From: Candidatus Aenigmatarchaeota archaeon
GTDB taxonomy: Archaea; Aenigmatarchaeota; Aenigmatarchaeia; QMZP01
DNA: 6,232 bases
NCBI GenBank assembly: GCA_003663225.1
Contig: QMZP01000052.1
Coordinates: 1-6,232, forward strand
Reading direction: 5' to 3'
Under the pieces are notes generated by a model, which did not search any database, was not told the DNA's origin, and saw only the letters and a list, made by a program, of their open reading frames with translations. This document shows positions 5,086-6,232 of the stretch, in pieces. Position 1 is the first letter of the stretch. Each line of letters opens with the position of its first letter. The position numbers and the translations under genes are program-made.

Positions 5086-6232
5086 TTACTTCTTCCTGAA
5101 GTAGTAGACTGACGAGCCTATAAGGGCTATCAGCAGAACTGCCAGACCTGCATACCACACCGCGACACCGCCTGTTATAAGGCCCGTAAGACCGTCATCA
5201 GCGGTATCCTGGACAGCTTCGCATGACTGCGTGACAGGAGGCTTGCTTAGCATGGTACCGCATTCGTTAAGGTCGGTGCACGTCCTTGACTGGGTACTGT
5301 CAACACATTCTCCCCACTCCGTGCAGCTCCAATCCTCAGTGCATGTCGCTGCCGGAGGCACGTATGTGCATGCCTTGGTCTCCTCGGGCTTGCCGTATGT
5401 TCCCGGGCACGTTCCCATGTTTGTGCAGTTCCTCGTCATTGTAGCATCAGATGTGCATTCGCTCCACTCGGTGCATGTCCAGTTGTAGGTGCAACCGCCT
5501 GAGCTTGAGCTGGATGTGCTGCTTCCGCCTGTAGACGGGCTGCTCGGCGGCACGTACCATGACACTGTCATGTCATGCGGCGAGCCGTATGTGACTGTTG
5601 CTGTAACCACCTGAGTAGCCGGGTCGTATGTCCACGGGCCCATGGTGCCGGGTGAGAAGCCTATAATATAGGGCTTTCCCATGCCGTCAACGTATATCAG
5701 CACTTCCTGCGTTCCCGTGCCATTTGCCCTGAACACAAGCTCCTTCCTTACAGGGTCGTAGTATGCACTGACCACTACTGCCTGGTAGGCTGTTATCACG
5801 AACCGGTCTGTTACATAGACTGACCTGTTGGAACCAGCTTCGACGCTTATGTTCATGCTGGCATTGTTGTCCTCTGTTATGCCTATGGTAACATTGGCAC
5901 TGCTGTTGGTCGGGCATTTATTATGTAGTATTATGGTCTCGCCGCCATTGGTGTTCTGCTCTGTTTTTATCACGGTTATGCAGCCATCACCCACTATGGT
6001 TACCGGGCTCTCTATCATTATTGCTAGAGATGCAATCCCCGTGTTCGCAGGTGAAGCCAGGTCGCTTGCGCTTACGGTTATCGGAAGCGCCTCGTTGACA
6101 TCAAAGTCCCCGTCCCTGACAGGAGCGGTGCAGTCAACTGTCTCGTAGACAGCAAACATGGCATCGCCGCTTACCTTCTGCATCTGGCATGTCTTTCCGA
6201 ACGAGGTGAATTCCAGCACAACGCTGGTGTTG
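5086..6232 (-). CDS. Membrane-anchored surface protein with two thrombospondin type 1-like repeats (partial, N-terminus off the right edge)
   Basis: 381 visible residues ending in TAA. The frame stays open to the right edge, so the start is outside. Numbering is from the GTG-encoded Val at 6219, with four more residues visible before it. Residues about 1-222 look like a beta-rich extracellular region with many N-x-S/T sequons (NSS 105, NVT 109, NAS 119, NIS 123, NRS 131, NGT 166). Residues 224-242 are a Pro/Ser/Thr/Gly linker. Residues 243-284 and 293-333 are two six-cysteine repeats of thrombospondin type 1 character (NWTCTEWSEC and DWSCTEWGEC, then R-x-C). Residues about 350-373 are a single membrane helix followed by RKK. 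The topology is therefore outside ectodomain, inside tail. A role in adhesion or envelope structure is inferred from the domains, and the specific function is unknown. Confidence 0.85.
   Translation of the reverse strand, partial: NTSVVLEFTSFGKTCQMQKVSGDAMFAVYETVDCTAPVRDGDFDVNEALPITVSASDLASPANTGIASLAIMIESPVTIVGDGCITVIKTEQNTNGGETIILHNKCPTNSSANVTIGITEDNNASMNISVEAGSNRSVYVTDRFVITAYQAVVVSAYYDPVRKELVFRANGTGTQEVLIYVDGMGKPYIIGFSPGTMGPWTYDPATQVVTATVTYGSPHDMTVSWYVPPSSPSTGGSSTSSSSSGGCTYNWTCTEWSECTSDATMTRNCTNMGTCPGTYGKPEETKACTYVPPAATCTEDWSCTEWGECVDSTQSRTCTDLNECGTMLSKPPVTQSCEAVQDTADDGLTGLITGGVAVWYAGLAVLLIALIGSSVYYFRKK
5221..5493 (-). repeat. Two in-frame thrombospondin type 1-like repeats
   Basis: Repeat 1 (5368-5493) has cysteines at 243, 249, 255, 265, 271 and 284. 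Repeat 2 (5221-5343) has them at 293, 299, 305, 314, 320 and 333. The spacings are 6-6-10-6-13 and 6-6-9-6-13, so the disulfide framework is the same. Each has the paired tryptophans (NWTCTEW, DWSCTEW) and a TRNC or SRTC basic turn, as in thrombospondin type 1 domains. Each also ends with Pro-x-x-T-(K/Q)-(A/S)-C. The Trp pair is spaced differently from the eukaryotic WxxW consensus. Confidence 0.8.
5494..5550 (-). other. Ser/Thr/Gly/Pro linker in the surface protein
   Basis: Residues 224-242 (PPSSPSTGG followed by a Ser-rich run and GG) separate the beta-rich ectodomain from the two six-cysteine repeats. The composition is typical of an exposed, possibly O-glycosylated stalk. It marks a domain boundary rather than a gene boundary, because the reading frame is unbroken on both sides. 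Confidence 0.6.

Noticed and set aside
4194..5099. Plus-strand open frames at 4194-4550 and 4596-5099
   Set aside because: They are antisense to the MscS gene, Tyr/Leu-rich, and lack any family motif.
6217..6219. GTG at 6219 as start of the right-hand surface protein
   Set aside because: The frame continues upstream to the window edge (N-T-S-V before it), there is no signal peptide after it, and no promoter is visible. It is an internal valine codon of a gene cut by the edge.

Overview
The window reads as a piece of an archaeal chromosome, most likely from a DPANN-type lineage (the Micrarchaeota, Diapherotrites, Aenigmarchaeota and Woesearchaeota are the groups I would compare first; I cannot fix the phylum by eye). 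The evidence is fourfold. AT-rich TATA boxes sit about 25-28 bases before start codons with no ribosome binding site between, which is the leaderless archaeal pattern. There is a DUF357 gene, an essentially archaeal family. The PEP-synthase-like gene has the archaeal form of the C-terminal domain. Two modular Cys-rich surface proteins are of the kind common in DPANN genomes. Ile is mostly ATA and Arg mostly AGG. TAG, TGA and TAA all serve as stops, so the code looks standard.

Layout, left to right. Positions 1-1298 (minus) hold the N-terminal 432 codons of a secreted protein that runs off the left edge: signal peptide, unknown beta-type domain, a MopE-like metal-binding segment, three acidic DxDxDG repeats with paired cysteines, then Ig-like domains. 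Positions 1355-3775 (minus) hold a complete 806-residue PEP-synthase/PEP-utilizing enzyme homologue. Positions 3811-4149 (plus) hold a DUF357 protein, divergent from it across only 35 bases. Positions 4155-5024 (minus) hold an MscS-family mechanosensitive channel, convergent with DUF357 across 5 bases. Positions 5086-6232 (minus) hold the C-terminal part of a surface protein that runs off the right edge: beta-rich glycosylatable ectodomain, Ser/Gly linker, two thrombospondin-type-1-like repeats, one membrane anchor and a basic tail.

There is no obvious operon. Four of the five genes have a recognisable promoter of their own, and the fifth starts outside the window. Coding density is very high, and gene ends overlap the neighbouring promoters or terminators. 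The two surface proteins and the channel all belong to the cell envelope. The PEP-synthase homologue and DUF357 are cytoplasmic, and their only visible link is a shared, interleaved divergent promoter.

The most interesting point is the PEP-synthase homologue. It keeps the phosphorylatable histidine, most nucleotide-site motifs and the catalytic cysteine. However, four residues of the PEP/pyruvate-Mg site that are otherwise nearly invariant are changed (R to K, R to H, N to D, D to S). It may be a repurposed or inactive paralogue rather than an ordinary gluconeogenic enzyme. I see no mobile element, CRISPR array, tRNA or rRNA, and no clear multi-gene novel system.
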